Below, in pieces: positions 49,579 to 61,100 of a stretch of DNA of 64,000 nucleotides. Numbering within the stretch: the stretch's first letter is position 1; the number at the start of each line of letters is the position of its first letter. The stretch spans positions 54,932,650-54,996,649 of the forward strand of contig CM031859.1 of assembly GCA_018697195.1 (NCBI GenBank). The letters run 5' to 3'. This DNA comes from Certhia americana (lineage: Eukaryota; Chordata; Aves; Passeriformes; Certhiidae). The position numbers and the translations under genes are program-made. The notes beneath the pieces were generated by a model, which did not search any database, had not been told where the DNA came from, and worked only from the letters and a program-made list of their open reading frames with translations.

Positions 49579-49640
49579 GGGCCTGATCCAATTGTTCTTA
49601 CTTAGGCAAATTCTCATTGACTTCAGTCCAAGAAAGAATT
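49579..49640. repeat. Possible ancient palindromic (MITE-like) repeat
   Basis: GGGCCTGATCCAATTG followed by CTCATTGACTTCAGTCC resembles the amniote repeat also suspected at 15110-15182. Diverged; assignment from memory. Confidence 0.3.
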
Positions 49641-51122
49641 ACACCAATCTCTGCGCCTTAGGATCGGTGCATGGAAAGGGAAGAGAGAAACAAAGACAGC
49701 ACTAAACTTAGGGTTTTTTTAATAAGCTTGGTTCTTAAAATTCCATTTTCTTTTAAATTTGAACTTAGAGAGGAGGGAGACAGTGTATTTACCAGCCCAC
49801 AGTTTTCCATTGCTTTAATAATTTGCACTACATTTACACAAAGATATTTGGCTAGTGATAAACTGATCAAAATCCTTGATTACTTATTGTTTTGCTGTTA
49901 AATTCCAAAGAAGGCAAGAGTAGCAAATGTTCAAACACATCTCTAATGATATTTTTTACTGCATTTTGAGTATGCGACTGATCATATGCCATTTAGTAAA
50001 TAGCAGCTGATGACCATATCAGATAGCACGATATGATTCACCATCACTTAGCAAGAGCAGCATGTTGCATCATTTGGCATGTGAGGTCAGGTAGCTCCAT
50101 ATAACACCGCTGGAGTTTGGTGCTGTCAATGTTGTATAGAGCAAAGGGAGAAGAAGCCTCTGTAGACCCAAGAAGAGTTTGGGCTTTATCCTCATTCAGT
50201 CCCCTGTTAAGTCTCCTTGAGACATTGGATGTAAAGGCAATTTTGTGTAAGATCTTTCTGGTAAAGTGTGGAGGTTCAGCCAGCTCTTTTCTCCTATGTG
50301 GCAAATCTCATGGTTGTTCATTGAGTATTATCAGACTGGCAGGAACAGGAATGTCTCACCAAACCCACATGTTTCCTTGGGGTAGACTCAATCTCCATTG
50401 CACCGACCCCAAATATTTCTACTTTGTATTTTTGGGGTTAGTTAAAACCTGTATTTTTGCACCCTATATTTTTTGTCACTTAGTTGCATGTCAGGGAGAT
50501 TTTGGTCTCACTAGCAACTTTTCCAAGGGTTAAGATTTTGGGATAACATACTCCAATACCAAGACAAAAAGATGATCTGTACTGAGCATGTGCTTGAATT
50601 TTGCCTTGTAAGAGGTTACATAAAAACCCCTCTGTTTCTGGCCCTTCCTATGTAAAAGTTAAATTTTATTTCACATTATGTTCTGTAGCAGTAGCGGTAC
50701 ATAATACAAACTATCCTAACATAGACATTTTAACAGATAGAAAAGTAGGCTAAATCACAGACCTTCCACCTAACCCTGCAGGTTGTCAAAAGACACCATG
50801 AAATGGAGCCTTTTAAGAAAATAGCACTGCTTTGATATCTTCTTCCCCCAGTAACAAAGGAAACAACACAAGGTAGAAGCCCTGCAAGCTAAAGAGAATG
50901 TTCTTCAACCCCTAGCTCCTGTCACTTTCCATTTTTTTAACCACAGACTGACACATTTCAGCTCGAATTTCCTGACTTTCAGCGGTTTATGTAGCCATTT
51001 TCTTCAAAGAGTAATTTTAAAGGATTTTAAAACAGTTACTTGGTTAACCTTTTTTCAAGTGTTGGAGCTGTCATGAAGCTTAATTTTTTCAGTTTAAAAG
51101 TGAAATGTTATTTTATTTGCAG

Positions 51123-51383
51123 CTGGTTGTTAGACAAAATCACCGGGAAGGCAACATGGTCACCTGCAACAGCAGACTGTCTCTGTTTTTCCTCCTTGGC
51201 TTTTTGGAGGAAGAAGGTGCTGAAATCTCATACTTTTCTTTGTTTAATCAGGGGAGAGGGGGAAGCACGCTGTGTTTGAGATTTGCACAGCAAGGGAAGC
51301 AACCCCACAGGTTTCCCTCACTTGTGTTGCTCCTTCTCTCCCCACTGAGTGATGTGTACAGGAAGGAGATATGCTTGCCACAG
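51123..51383 (+). CDS. Candidate 87-codon phase-0 segment in MYB intron 14
   Basis: A strong-looking acceptor (TTATTTTATTTGCAG) and a near-consensus donor (CCACAG/GTGAGG) bracket 261 bases, open in the phase that joins exon 14 to exon 15. The would-be insert starts LVVRQNHREGNMVTCNSRL, contains a hydrophobic LFFLLGF and ends KEICLPQ. This composition is unlike the rest of Myb, so a chance open frame is a serious alternative. Confidence 0.22.
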
Positions 51384-54300
51384 GTGAGGGAGCCAGAGAA
51401 GATTCAAAGTTACAGGCCAGTCATTGCATGCTTTCCTCCCAGGTCAGCAGAATTTGGGTTGCAAACAGATTGGAAGTTACAGCTGCCCTGAGCTGGTGAT
51501 GGTCTCTCAGGAGAAAAAGTGACAGCTAAACTATTAATCACATTTGCAGCAATGTATTCTGGTCTGTGGGAGAAAAAAAAAGTACTTAAGGACAAAACTG
51601 GAGAGAGGAAGAGTATCATAGTATGACTTGCAGGTGCTTAGTCCACTTCCATATCTCATCTGTTCATCTTTCTTGGTAAGCTCATACATCTTGAGCAGGA
51701 GTTTTATCTGAGCAAGAACTTCAGGGTTAAGATCTTAAAAATGCCATCAAATAGCTCTTTCTAGCTTATAACAAAATAACAAAATGATATCTAGTATCAT
51801 GCTTATAACAAAAGCTGAAAAGTTGGACCATCTTTCACATTTAACAAGCTGTATTTCTGAGCAACTGGGAAAGCCCCAGAGTTTAGGAGACGTCTGTCCT
51901 GTGCCCCAGAGGAAAGCTAGCAACAAGGGTAGAAATAGTGGTCTGTCTTTGTCAAATGAGATAAAAAATTCATTTATGGTCACTTTAGTTTTTAATGAGT
52001 CTTTACTGTCTGATTTTGATGAGTAAATGGGTTTCTGCCAGTTCTGCATCCTTACAGAATAGAATGCCATGTTATTCATATGCTGTCTATTGTACTCTGC
52101 TAGGAAATCGTTTTGTTTGGTGCATTGTTTAACTGTTTCAGGTGTGTAGCATTTCTGTTGCAAGCCTTCTTTTCAGTGGCACATTCTGCAGACAATCTAT
52201 ACCGTGTGACCTAAGCAAATGCTGGCAAGAAATTCAGTTTTTTGCAGCAGGAAAACACAATGAGAGAGTCTGAGCATTTTAAATATTTAAATACACTAGC
52301 TTTTTAAAAATGATTTTTAAATACCAGCAAAGCTTGGCTAAAGTAGTGGGAATGTTTGTAACACTGCTAACTTTGCTGGAGTTGCTGAAGCTACTTGCCA
52401 GCAGAGCAGAGATGTAGAATCTGTCTTCCAACACAGTTCTTTACCCAAGGATTTCTACTAGACTTTCATCAGTTTGGGAGCTTGGCACTGCAGGACTGCA
52501 GCAGTGTTTGGTTTTGGCATTGGCATCTAACACAAAAGGTGTTGTAACACAGGAGATTTCTTAAGCTATAGAGACAGCACATGAAAAGGCAGTCTGGGCT
52601 ACAAGAGCAGAAGGACTAGTTCTGTTAGAAAAGCACCTTTCCACATTGTTTTCTTCCCTTACTCTGGTCTGTTTTCTCTAGATGGTCCAACTTTTTATTT
52701 AAAGTGCTTTAACTGGATATCCCAGTTACAGCTTTGACAGTTTGTTTACAGTTCACATTTGCCTGAGGGCAGTTGAAGGCATATTACAGGATAAATAAGG
52801 TAGTTTTGCTGCCAGGAGAAGGATGTACTGGTAGGATTATTGAGGGTAAAGAAAAAAAAAAAACAACAAAACAAGAAAAAGAGAAAAAAAAAGGGACAGG
52901 GAGAATGACATAGCTGGAATTGTACCATGGATATGTAATTTAATCCTATGGGAACTTGTAGTACTATACTTTCTTCTCCCCCCCTCCACTCCCTGATTTA
53001 ACTTAAAAAGAGAAACTGCTGTGTTTGGAAGAGAAAAAAAACAGTGGGAGTACTGGCTGAAAAGGTTTACACTCCTTTAATTGACAGCAAAATTAAGACT
53101 AGTCTCCTACTCTGTGAGGCAATGAAAAAATTGTGTATATGGAAAGAATTTACTGTGGAAATTCCTTTCACTCCCCACTGGCTAGGAATTTAGGTGGTGA
53201 AACAAACACCTCACTCTTAGATGACTGAATTTAAGCTGGATGAATCCACTGGATCAATGAAAACATGTCTGTCAATTTTGGTGGGGTGTGGGTCAGGCCT
53301 TCTGGCTTCTGGTTACAATTGATTTGCAGAGTTAGACATGCAAATGTGGTCAGGAGGATGCAATGAGCATTCTGCAACAGGAGTGTTCTGGCTGGGGGTT
53401 CTGTGCTGTTGTCCTGCATGCCTGCAGCCTTCTGCCTGGGTCTCTTTCCTTTTGATACATTTTTTGAGCACTGCTGCCTGTGGGGCACTGCCCCTGTCCT
53501 CTAACAGAGCCCTGTCAGTACCTGCTGTGATGCTGGTGTGGGAGGAGGCACTGTGGCATCCCTTTTTGCCCTTTTTACAAAGAGATCCCATAGCTGTGTG
53601 TGACCAGGCCTGGCAAGGCACTCTGCCTGGGTTGTAGGACCCAGCACTCCGTGCCAAGGAGGGAAGGAAAACTGCTCCCATCAGGATGACTTTCACACGT
53701 GCCTCTGGCACTGCGCTGCAGGGCTGGCAAGGCACAGGCATTGTGCTTTGTTTTGTGTTGGCTGCCGAGAGTCAGGGCTTCAGACAGAAAATGTTTATTA
53801 AAAATACCCACTTAAATGTTATCTGAGTTCCCCAAGGGTAGAATGGGAAGCTGTGTTAGTAAACATGCTGCATCAGAAAACATACTACTTTGGGTCCAAT
53901 TCTTTCTTTACTGGAGCAGAACTCTCACTGTCATCACCAAGATGCAAAGTTAGCCTCTTTTTATATGTTTGTCACAACAGGGAAGCAGGGGGGAAAAAGT
54001 GTAAATAATGTAGTTTTCTGGGAAAAATAATACATGGATGAAAACCTTTCTGTCCCTACAGCAAAGCTGAAGTTGTTTCAAGCAGGCTCAAGTGAGGGGT
54101 GGAGCTGGCCCTCCTGTGCGTGCTGTGTGTGCTGCCCAGTGCTCCCTGGGGCAGCCAAGCCCAGTGGGAGGGCAGAGGGTTACTGCCTGCCTGAGCAGCT
54201 TCTGCCACACTGACATCAGGTCAAAGATGAAGACCAGGCTTTCTGTGGAATGAGTGACATGTAGCAGCCTGCTGAGATGTTGGTGATATCAGGATACAGA

Positions 54301-56662
54301 TATTTTTTTTTCTACTAAGCACATGGCTGTTAATACAAAGAGCTCAGTGTAGATACTAACAATTAAGTCTAATTTATGAAATAGGGACACTCCTTACCTG
54401 AAGTTAAGTATATTTTTCAGAAATTGACATACTGTGACAAATGGACTTTTCCTTACATGTTTTCAGTTCTTTAAGGGACTGCTGATCTCTTATTTCTAGA
54501 CTGGTGCATTGAAGCTTTGGGGGATCACAGGGAAATACTGGTTAGACACATATTTCTGTCCTTGGAAATTATGAATATTCAAGAGCTATACTATCAGCTG
54601 CTTTTGAGGTGTACAGAACAAATCCAACTTCTAAGTAAAACCAATGGCATTATACCAGGCATTAATTTGCTTCCTCATGCAAATACCTATAAAACAGCAG
54701 GCGAAAATACGCACAGGTGCCTGACTCCCACCGAGGATCAATAGGGAGTTGTAGGTTCCCAGCTTGTGTAGGTGCCTTTGAAAAAGTTACGCTGGAAGTT
54801 GTTTAACCAAAACATAAAAGGAGCTGTGGTGTGTTGCATGCAGGTCTGTGGCACGCAAAAATTGTGTCACACCTGCTTTCTGCCATGTGCCCTTGGCTGA
54901 GCCACAGCACAAGGTGCATAGCTCTAGAAAAGAGGTGTATGGTATGTCTGTTCACTTCACAGATACAGCTTGCCCACAAAAACTGCAGAAACTTAATGAT
55001 TTGAGGCCTGACCTGGTTCTCCTTCAGAAAGGGAACTCCTACTGAAGCTCAGCAGTTTTGCTTGCAAAATGGCATCCAGAAGAGGCAGCATTTGGAACTT
55101 CTCTACAGAGAAGAGAAAGGCATGTCTAGCAGAAGTTTGCAGAGGATTTACCACGTTTGCTTAGTTATTCATTGGGTTTGTCCCTTTAAGACTGTAAGCC
55201 CTCCAAGGCAGGAACCTCGGTCCCTGTGTTTGTACTGGTACCCTGATTAGGACATGTTATGTGAAATTATCTGTACTTCATAGTTGCCCAGCCTTTTACT
55301 CTCCATATGTCTCAGATAACACTGTTTACAGTCAGAAGAGCATTCTGTAAACATTTAGGCCAGAGAATAATTTAAGGATCCTCTTGCAAAGTTAGCAGCC
55401 AGGAGTTGGAAGTTAGCAACTAGAAGTTGGCAGAAAGAGCCATGGGCACGCCAGAACAGTTCTGTTCTTAGCAGATGGTTTGGAGTCCACTAATTATGAT
55501 TCATCCAGTGTCCTAGAGGTTGGGAAGGCTTTGGACATCTCTTTGATCAATGTAGTTATTGTGCTGCAAAGATGATCCTTTTTGAATGCAATGGAGAACA
55601 GAGAACAGTTCCACCTGACTTGTCTTTACTGGTGGATCCTGAGCATACACCTTCTCAATATTCAGCAATACTGCGATCCCTTGTGGAAAGATAAGCACAA
55701 TAGCGTGCATTTTTGGAGTGCAGAGTAATACAGCTAACTATGTGAAGACAGAGGTTTCATTCAAGTCTTAGAGAAAATTTCAGTGTGGAAAGGCAGACAC
55801 ACTGGGTAAGTGAGAGAGTTCAATAGAAAAAAATAGAAGTGTGTATCCTGGTAAATTCCTGGAGCTTTGAAATTTCATTGCTGTTTATAGCTCAAGGCAA
55901 TAAGAAATGTCTTACATGTGTAGTGAGTAAATAAATACAGCATACACAGCCCTCTGCAGATAGCTTTATCTCGTTTTAGCATTATTCTAAATGGTGTCTG
56001 CAACCTCCATAAATACCACAAGAAGTGAAATGGCTTACACGATAATTAAAAAGCTGTTTCTGCTGAGAGTCGAGCCCCCCTCCCTTCTCCTTTGCCAGAG
56101 GAGCTGAGCTATTGGGCGGGTGCTGGTCACTGCATACAGGTGAGAGTGGATTTGAGTGCTGGAGTCCAGGTTGTTAGGTCCCTTTAGGGAACTCTGGGAC
56201 ATAGCAGCTGCATTTACAGAATGCAGGTTTGGCAGGAATTTGTGCGTGGTCATAGCACTGAATATTTTAACTAGAGGCTGTAGCCTGTCTGTGCTCTGTT
56301 AACCATAAAGTTTGACTGCCAAGTACATTCTCGTTTAGACTTTCCTAACAGATTAAAGGCAAGGCAATATAGATATGGCCTTATAGAAAATACACTGTCT
56401 GAGAGAAAAGCAGGAAAGTTTGGATGTATTGTGGTGTCCCTTCTGCAGATCATCTGGTCTATCTGCCCTTGTGGTCACAAACTGAGAAGTCAGGGTGACA
56501 TTTTATTGCCTGTTGTGTTGAGATTTCAATTTCTTGGGAGGCAGGACAACATCGCACTGCCTGTTCTTGGAAGAGTTAATTGTGAGCGGGCCCAGCTTTG
56601 CCTGGGACTATGGATACATCACACAGCGTTCAAACTAAATCTCTCTCTCTCTTCTAATTTAG

Positions 56663-56779
56663 CATCTGAACAACACCTGGGAGTCTGCGTCCTGCGGGAA
56701 GATCGAGGATCAGATGGCTCTGACAGATCAGGCACGCAAATACATGGCCACCTTCCCCACCCGGACTCTGGTGATGTGA
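56663..56779 (+). CDS. MYB: MYB exon 15, C-terminus and stop (residues 605-642)
   Basis: Thirty-eight codons and TGA after acceptor CTTCTAATTTAG. Encodes HLNNTWESASCGK, then DQMALTDQARKYMATFPTRT and LVM, matching the chicken C-terminus almost exactly. The DQARKYMA segment is conserved in vertebrate Myb proteins. Confidence 0.97.
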   Translation, partial: HLNNTWESASCGKIEDQMALTDQARKYMATFPTRTLVM

Positions 56780-56907
56780 AAGGGTCGGCGGCACAGAGAA
56801 GCATTATGGTTCTGAGAACACTTCACCTCCATTGGGAAATTCCTGTTCCTCTGCATGAGAACTTTTCATGAATGGGAGAAGAGCCTATCTTTGTTGTGGT
56901 ACAACAG

Positions 56908-56914
56908 TTGGGAG
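56908..56914 (+). promoter_or_regulatory. miR-150-type seed match 1 (7mer)
   Basis: TTGGGAG pairs with nucleotides 2-8 of miR-150. MYB is the classic miR-150 target in mammalian lymphocytes. The site lies 129 bases after the stop codon. Confidence 0.5.
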
Positions 56915-57061
56915 CAGCACAAAGTGCGTTTAGTCACTCAGCATATATATTCTTGTTGGATTTCACCCAACTTAAGAGTTTGTGTTTTTTTAATGATACT
57001 TGCCTAAATTATTAGGTATTGAGTTTGAATCAGTAATTAATGATCTTAAGTACAGTCTTAT

Positions 57062-57067
57062 AATAAA
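57062..57067 (+). terminator. Proximal MYB poly(A) signal candidate
   Basis: AATAAA 283 bases after the stop. Followed by CTTGTACTTTTTGAG, a modest U/GU-rich downstream element. Use would remove the miR-15/16 pair and two of three miR-150 sites. Confidence 0.35.
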
Positions 57068-57526
57068 GATAATTTCTCTTGTACTTTTTGAGATCAAGCA
57101 GACTTAATACACCAGTATTGTTATTTCAGTGATGTGCTAGCCAGGGGTGGGGTTTAGTTTGTTTCTTTTTTTTTTATTATTATTTTGTTTTTTAATAATA
57201 AAAGAGCAGGTACTCAAACAGATATATTTTAAGTCACTGAACAAAATGAATTGGTGTAAAATACCGAAGTGAAAAGCATTACTACAAACGCTTGTCTGTG
57301 CAAAAGGGGAAAGCTGATAAAGATCGTGAATGCTCAAACATCCATGCCTCTTGAAATACTCCTTTCTGTTTTGGTTCTTGGCCATTATACAATGTGTGTT
57401 TCTGTTGGGGGGGTGGGTAATTAGCTTGCTTTAAAAAATATTACTGTATGAAACATAGATTTATGAGAAAAATTATATTTTTATTCAGTAATTTAATTTT
57501 GTAAATGCCAAATGAATACTGTGTTT

Positions 57527-57562
57527 TGCTGCTACAGACTTTAGCGTGTAGACATGCTGCTA
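57527..57562 (+). promoter_or_regulatory. Pair of miR-15/16-type 8mer sites
   Basis: TGCTGCTA occurs at 57527-57534 and again at 57555-57562, 28 bases apart start to start. Both are full 8mer matches to the miR-15/16/195/497 seed. miR-15a/16-1 repress MYB in mammalian erythroid cells. A spacing in this range can give cooperative repression. Confidence 0.55.
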
Positions 57563-57723
57563 GTGTAAAAGGAGCAGTAGAGCTTTATATGGAAGAAAAC
57601 AAATGTTGATGTTAGCTAATTGACTATGCACTAGCATTTCAGATCTTTTTGTTTTAATTTTTTTTTTACATCATTTATATTTTTTCCCCTTATTTTATAA
57701 GCAATATTTTGGAACACTGTTCT

Positions 57724-57731
57724 TGGGAGAT
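57724..57731 (+). promoter_or_regulatory. miR-150-type seed match 2 (8mer)
   Basis: TTGGGAGA is a full 8mer match to the miR-150 seed in the distal 3'UTR. Confidence 0.5.
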
Positions 57732-57801
57732 TTTTATTTGTGTGGATGTGTTGTTTTGTTTCTCATTGGTTTTTAACAGCATGCATTGCACCTTCATATG
57801 T

Positions 57802-57809
57802 TTGGGAGA
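57802..57809 (+). promoter_or_regulatory. miR-150-type seed match 3 (8mer)
   Basis: A second TTGGGAGA, 78 bases after the previous one. Only transcripts using the distal poly(A) site would carry both. Confidence 0.5.
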
Positions 57810-58076
57810 ACACTGTCTTGTTCATGTTGTCTCTTTTGTTCCATGTCTAGCTAGTTGTTCCCTAACTTGGGTCTTGTGTACTGAATCAGGTTCTTAGAAA
57901 TACATGGTTCTTTGTACTGCCATATCAGATCTTTATTGATATGGCAAAACACTGATTTTATTTTTTTATTTTTTTGTGTTTTTATAACATCCTCTGACTT
58001 TGCTGCCTTACTAGCATTTGGTGCAGCTTTATCTGCACTTAATTTTTTTATACAACAATGTACTGCCTTGTAGATA

Positions 58077-58082
58077 AATAAA
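58077..58082 (+). terminator. Distal MYB poly(A) signal
   Basis: AATAAA followed at once by a GU/U-rich stretch (GTGTGTTCTTTTTT), a canonical arrangement. It sits at the end of the AT-rich 3'UTR. TGTAGATA at 58069-58076, a Pumilio consensus (TGTANATA), directly abuts it. Confidence 0.75.
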
Positions 58083-58100
58083 GTGTGTTCTTTTTTACTT

Positions 58101-61100
58101 AAACCTGCATGGCCTCCTAATCTTGTTTGTCTTCAGTTTTTTGGCGGTGATGTTAAGGGCAACAATCAAGCCAAGAGGGTTTTTCCCAGCACACTTAGAT
58201 AAGCAAGGAATAGAGTTTTGCACACCATAGCCTCAAAATCCTCGGTTCTCATTGCTTGTTAAGGAAGTGGAAGGAACACAGCACAAAACAGTGAGTACTG
58301 AGCCTGTTGTGGTCTCAGGGCACATCTCTATTGACACCAAAGTCGAGGTCAGCTTCAGTCAGTGGGAGACTCACTGCATCTTTTGTGCAAAACTGCCCTT
58401 ATCCCACAATGCTGGCTAATTTATTTTTTCATCTAAGGACAATCAGGTCAGGAACCAATTGAATAAGAGAAAAATATTCTGGAGTTCTTGTAACTGTAGA
58501 ACAGGCTTTTTTCATGCTTGTCTTAAGAAAACAGAGGTGAGAATATACTTTGAAACCCTGGTGCATTGTGCTTCACAGCAAATAATTGGACAGACCTGCA
58601 AGAGCCTCACACAGCTGATGGGCTGAGGGACTTTCAGCCCTAGAAAGGCTAGGGATAAAAGCAATTCCTGAGAAAACAAACAAACAAATGAAAGGAATCC
58701 TGTCAGGAAAAAAAAAAAGCATTTTATTGAGTAGCTTGAAAATAAATTGCTGAAATGTATGTTGATGCAAGTGCTTCAAAGTCATGTTGATATTCGTGAG
58801 AGCAGACTTCAGCTCTGTGATGAAAGAGCAGCCATGTATGTGCTGAGCCCCAAAGATGCCTTTCAGTCCTTTTTTGTTCCTTACCCACCACCTGCCTAGT
58901 CCTCTCAGCTGAAGCCACATGCTGCCCCTCAAACCATGCAGTGCACAGAAAAGGAGGAGCAAAAAGGCCTTTTTCACCTTCTGCACAGGTTCTCTGCTCA
59001 TGTGCCTTTGGCTTTCAGCACAAGGGACTGGTGCCCTCTAAGTTATTTTGTGTGCTTCACATCCATCCCCACTGTGCGGTTTGGGCTCTCAACCCAAGGC
59101 TGGGGGCCAGGGGGAGCCAGCCCAAGGCAGCTTCTCAGCAGTCACCACAGGCAGCCCCCCAAGGCCAGGCATGGATTCTGGGTGCAGACTTCAGGGGAAG
59201 TCTGTGCCAGAGTTGCTGGGCTGATGCCGTAAAAGTGGGAAGAGGGAAAGGCCTGCCTTGAGGCGTGCCACACACCTTAGGCAATGTGTTACAGCTTTTA
59301 AAGAAAAAAGAGGGAGAAGAAATGCCAAGCATTACAACAGGACTCCTGCAAAGGCAAAACTCCTACCTTGAATGGCTCCAGTGGTTACTGAACAGATCCC
59401 AGCTGAGTTTTAACAGACCATTATCCTGGTGCTGGGAACCATGGAAGCTCAGCCTGCAGCTGCCCAGAAAAAGGAGTGGGCTTTTTTTCCCTTACACCAT
59501 CAGTTGCTTTAAAATCAATTTTAAACATGTATAACTATTACAATAGTTGTCTTCTTTATGGGCACACTTAGAGCTAATACAGAGGAAAATGTTTCTTTTC
59601 CCTGTTTCTTGTTTCACTGAAAATGCAAAACACTCAGTAGATTCAGGGCAGTTTGCAAATGTTTCTGCATGCATGTGGTGCCCAGCATGGGTGAGGGTGA
59701 CAGAAGAGGCTTTCTTTGGATGCTAGGCCTAGGAAACTGATTATTTTCCCTCCACCAATAGTGGCTACATTTCCTTTGCAGCAAAGTGACACTTCTTACA
59801 CATCTTTATCACACAAAAATCCCCATGTCTGAAATATACATCTTTCAGAGGCCCAAGAGGAGTCGCACCTCTCTGGCAAATTTCATCTTGAGTCGGATGG
59901 GCAAGACCTTAGACAGATCCCTGTAAATGGTCTGGGTGACAGCTGCCTGACCTAGCAGTGACCCTTTGCACAGGTGTATGGCCATCCTGGACCCATTTAA
60001 ACCTAGAGTAATCTACCAAAATGAAAGGAAAGCAGGTTCAGTCAAGTTCTTACTTAATGGAGAGTAGATATTTGGCTCAAATTCCTATTAACCTTTTTAT
60101 CCTCTGTAATTATAACTTAATAATGTTGTCAGTGGGAATTCTTTTGATTTCTGAAAGGAATTTAAATTATCATTTCAGCATGTGCCACTAATTAAAAATG
60201 AAGAGGCAAAGGAGCCAGGGCAAAAAATAAAGAAAAGTACCAGAGTGTGAGGTGTTTCCCACCTAATTCCCTGTCATTCTCCAGTCCTCTGTGCAGGAAA
60301 TCCTGGGGGTTCAACTCCCACAGGTCTCACCCATGTGACAGCTATAAGCCTAAACTGAAAAAGGGCCAGAGTTTGAATTGGTTTGGGAAAAAAATATTAG
60401 AGCTTGAATGAAAAAGCCAGACTTTGTAGTTAGGAGCCAAAATAAATCTGCTGAAGGTAAAGCAGAGAACAAGCACAGCAGTGAATATTCTGTAGCATAG
60501 AGCAATCCTTCAAAAAAGCCAGAAGGTTTTTTACTCTGTATTTGTAATCTTGATCCTTATTTGTGCCAGCTAAGTCAATGGCAATCAGCCCTCCCTCAAG
60601 CCCAAACAAGCAGGCACATAGGCAAAGGATGTTTCTGTAAATTGTGACGGGAACATCATAATCATAACCTCCTCTTACTCCTGCCACACTTAATTGTATT
60701 TCTACCTCATTCCTGATCTGAGACAGTTGTGATGGCAAAGCACAGAACAAAAGGCTTGTTCCTAGAAATCTATTTAAAACATGTTGGGGTTTTGTTTTTT
60801 GGAGTTTTTTTGCTTGGTTGGTTGGTTGATTTGGTTTTTTGTTGGTGGTGGTTGTCAATTTGTTTTGTGTTTAAGGAGCATGTTAAAAATATTTCAGTTT
60901 GGGAGAGAATGGTTTGAGGCACTGGTCTGTATTTCGCCTGTGTCCTTGTTTCCTAGTACAGGTAGAGTCAGTCATGAGAGCAGATATTGCTCAGGAGCAA
61001 TGTTGGAGTTCTGCCTGGGTGGCCAAGGAAAGACACTGGTCATGTCTTTCAATCTCCAGTCTAATGTCTTAATTCAAAAGGAAGTCATGTTTCCTGACCA

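Larger units (their letters stand above)
47047..56662 (+). other. MYB: MYB intron 14 (9.6 kb)
   Basis: The longest intron, about a third of the gene. It contains two phase-compatible exon-like segments (48655-48735 and 51123-51383) and a possible ancient repeat (49579-49640). The rest is unremarkable AT-rich sequence. Mammalian MYB has rare alternative exons near this end of the gene. Confidence 0.85.
56780..58100 (+). other. MYB: MYB 3'UTR
   Basis: About 1.3 kb, AT-rich, between the stop and the distal poly(A) signal. It has two proximal AATAAA hexamers (57062-57067, 57197-57202), three miR-150-type and two miR-15/16-type seed matches, two miR-155-type matches (AGCATTA at 56800-56806 and 57275-57281) and one miR-200b/429-type match (CAGTATT at 57113-57119). 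The cleavage position is inferred. Confidence 0.85.
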
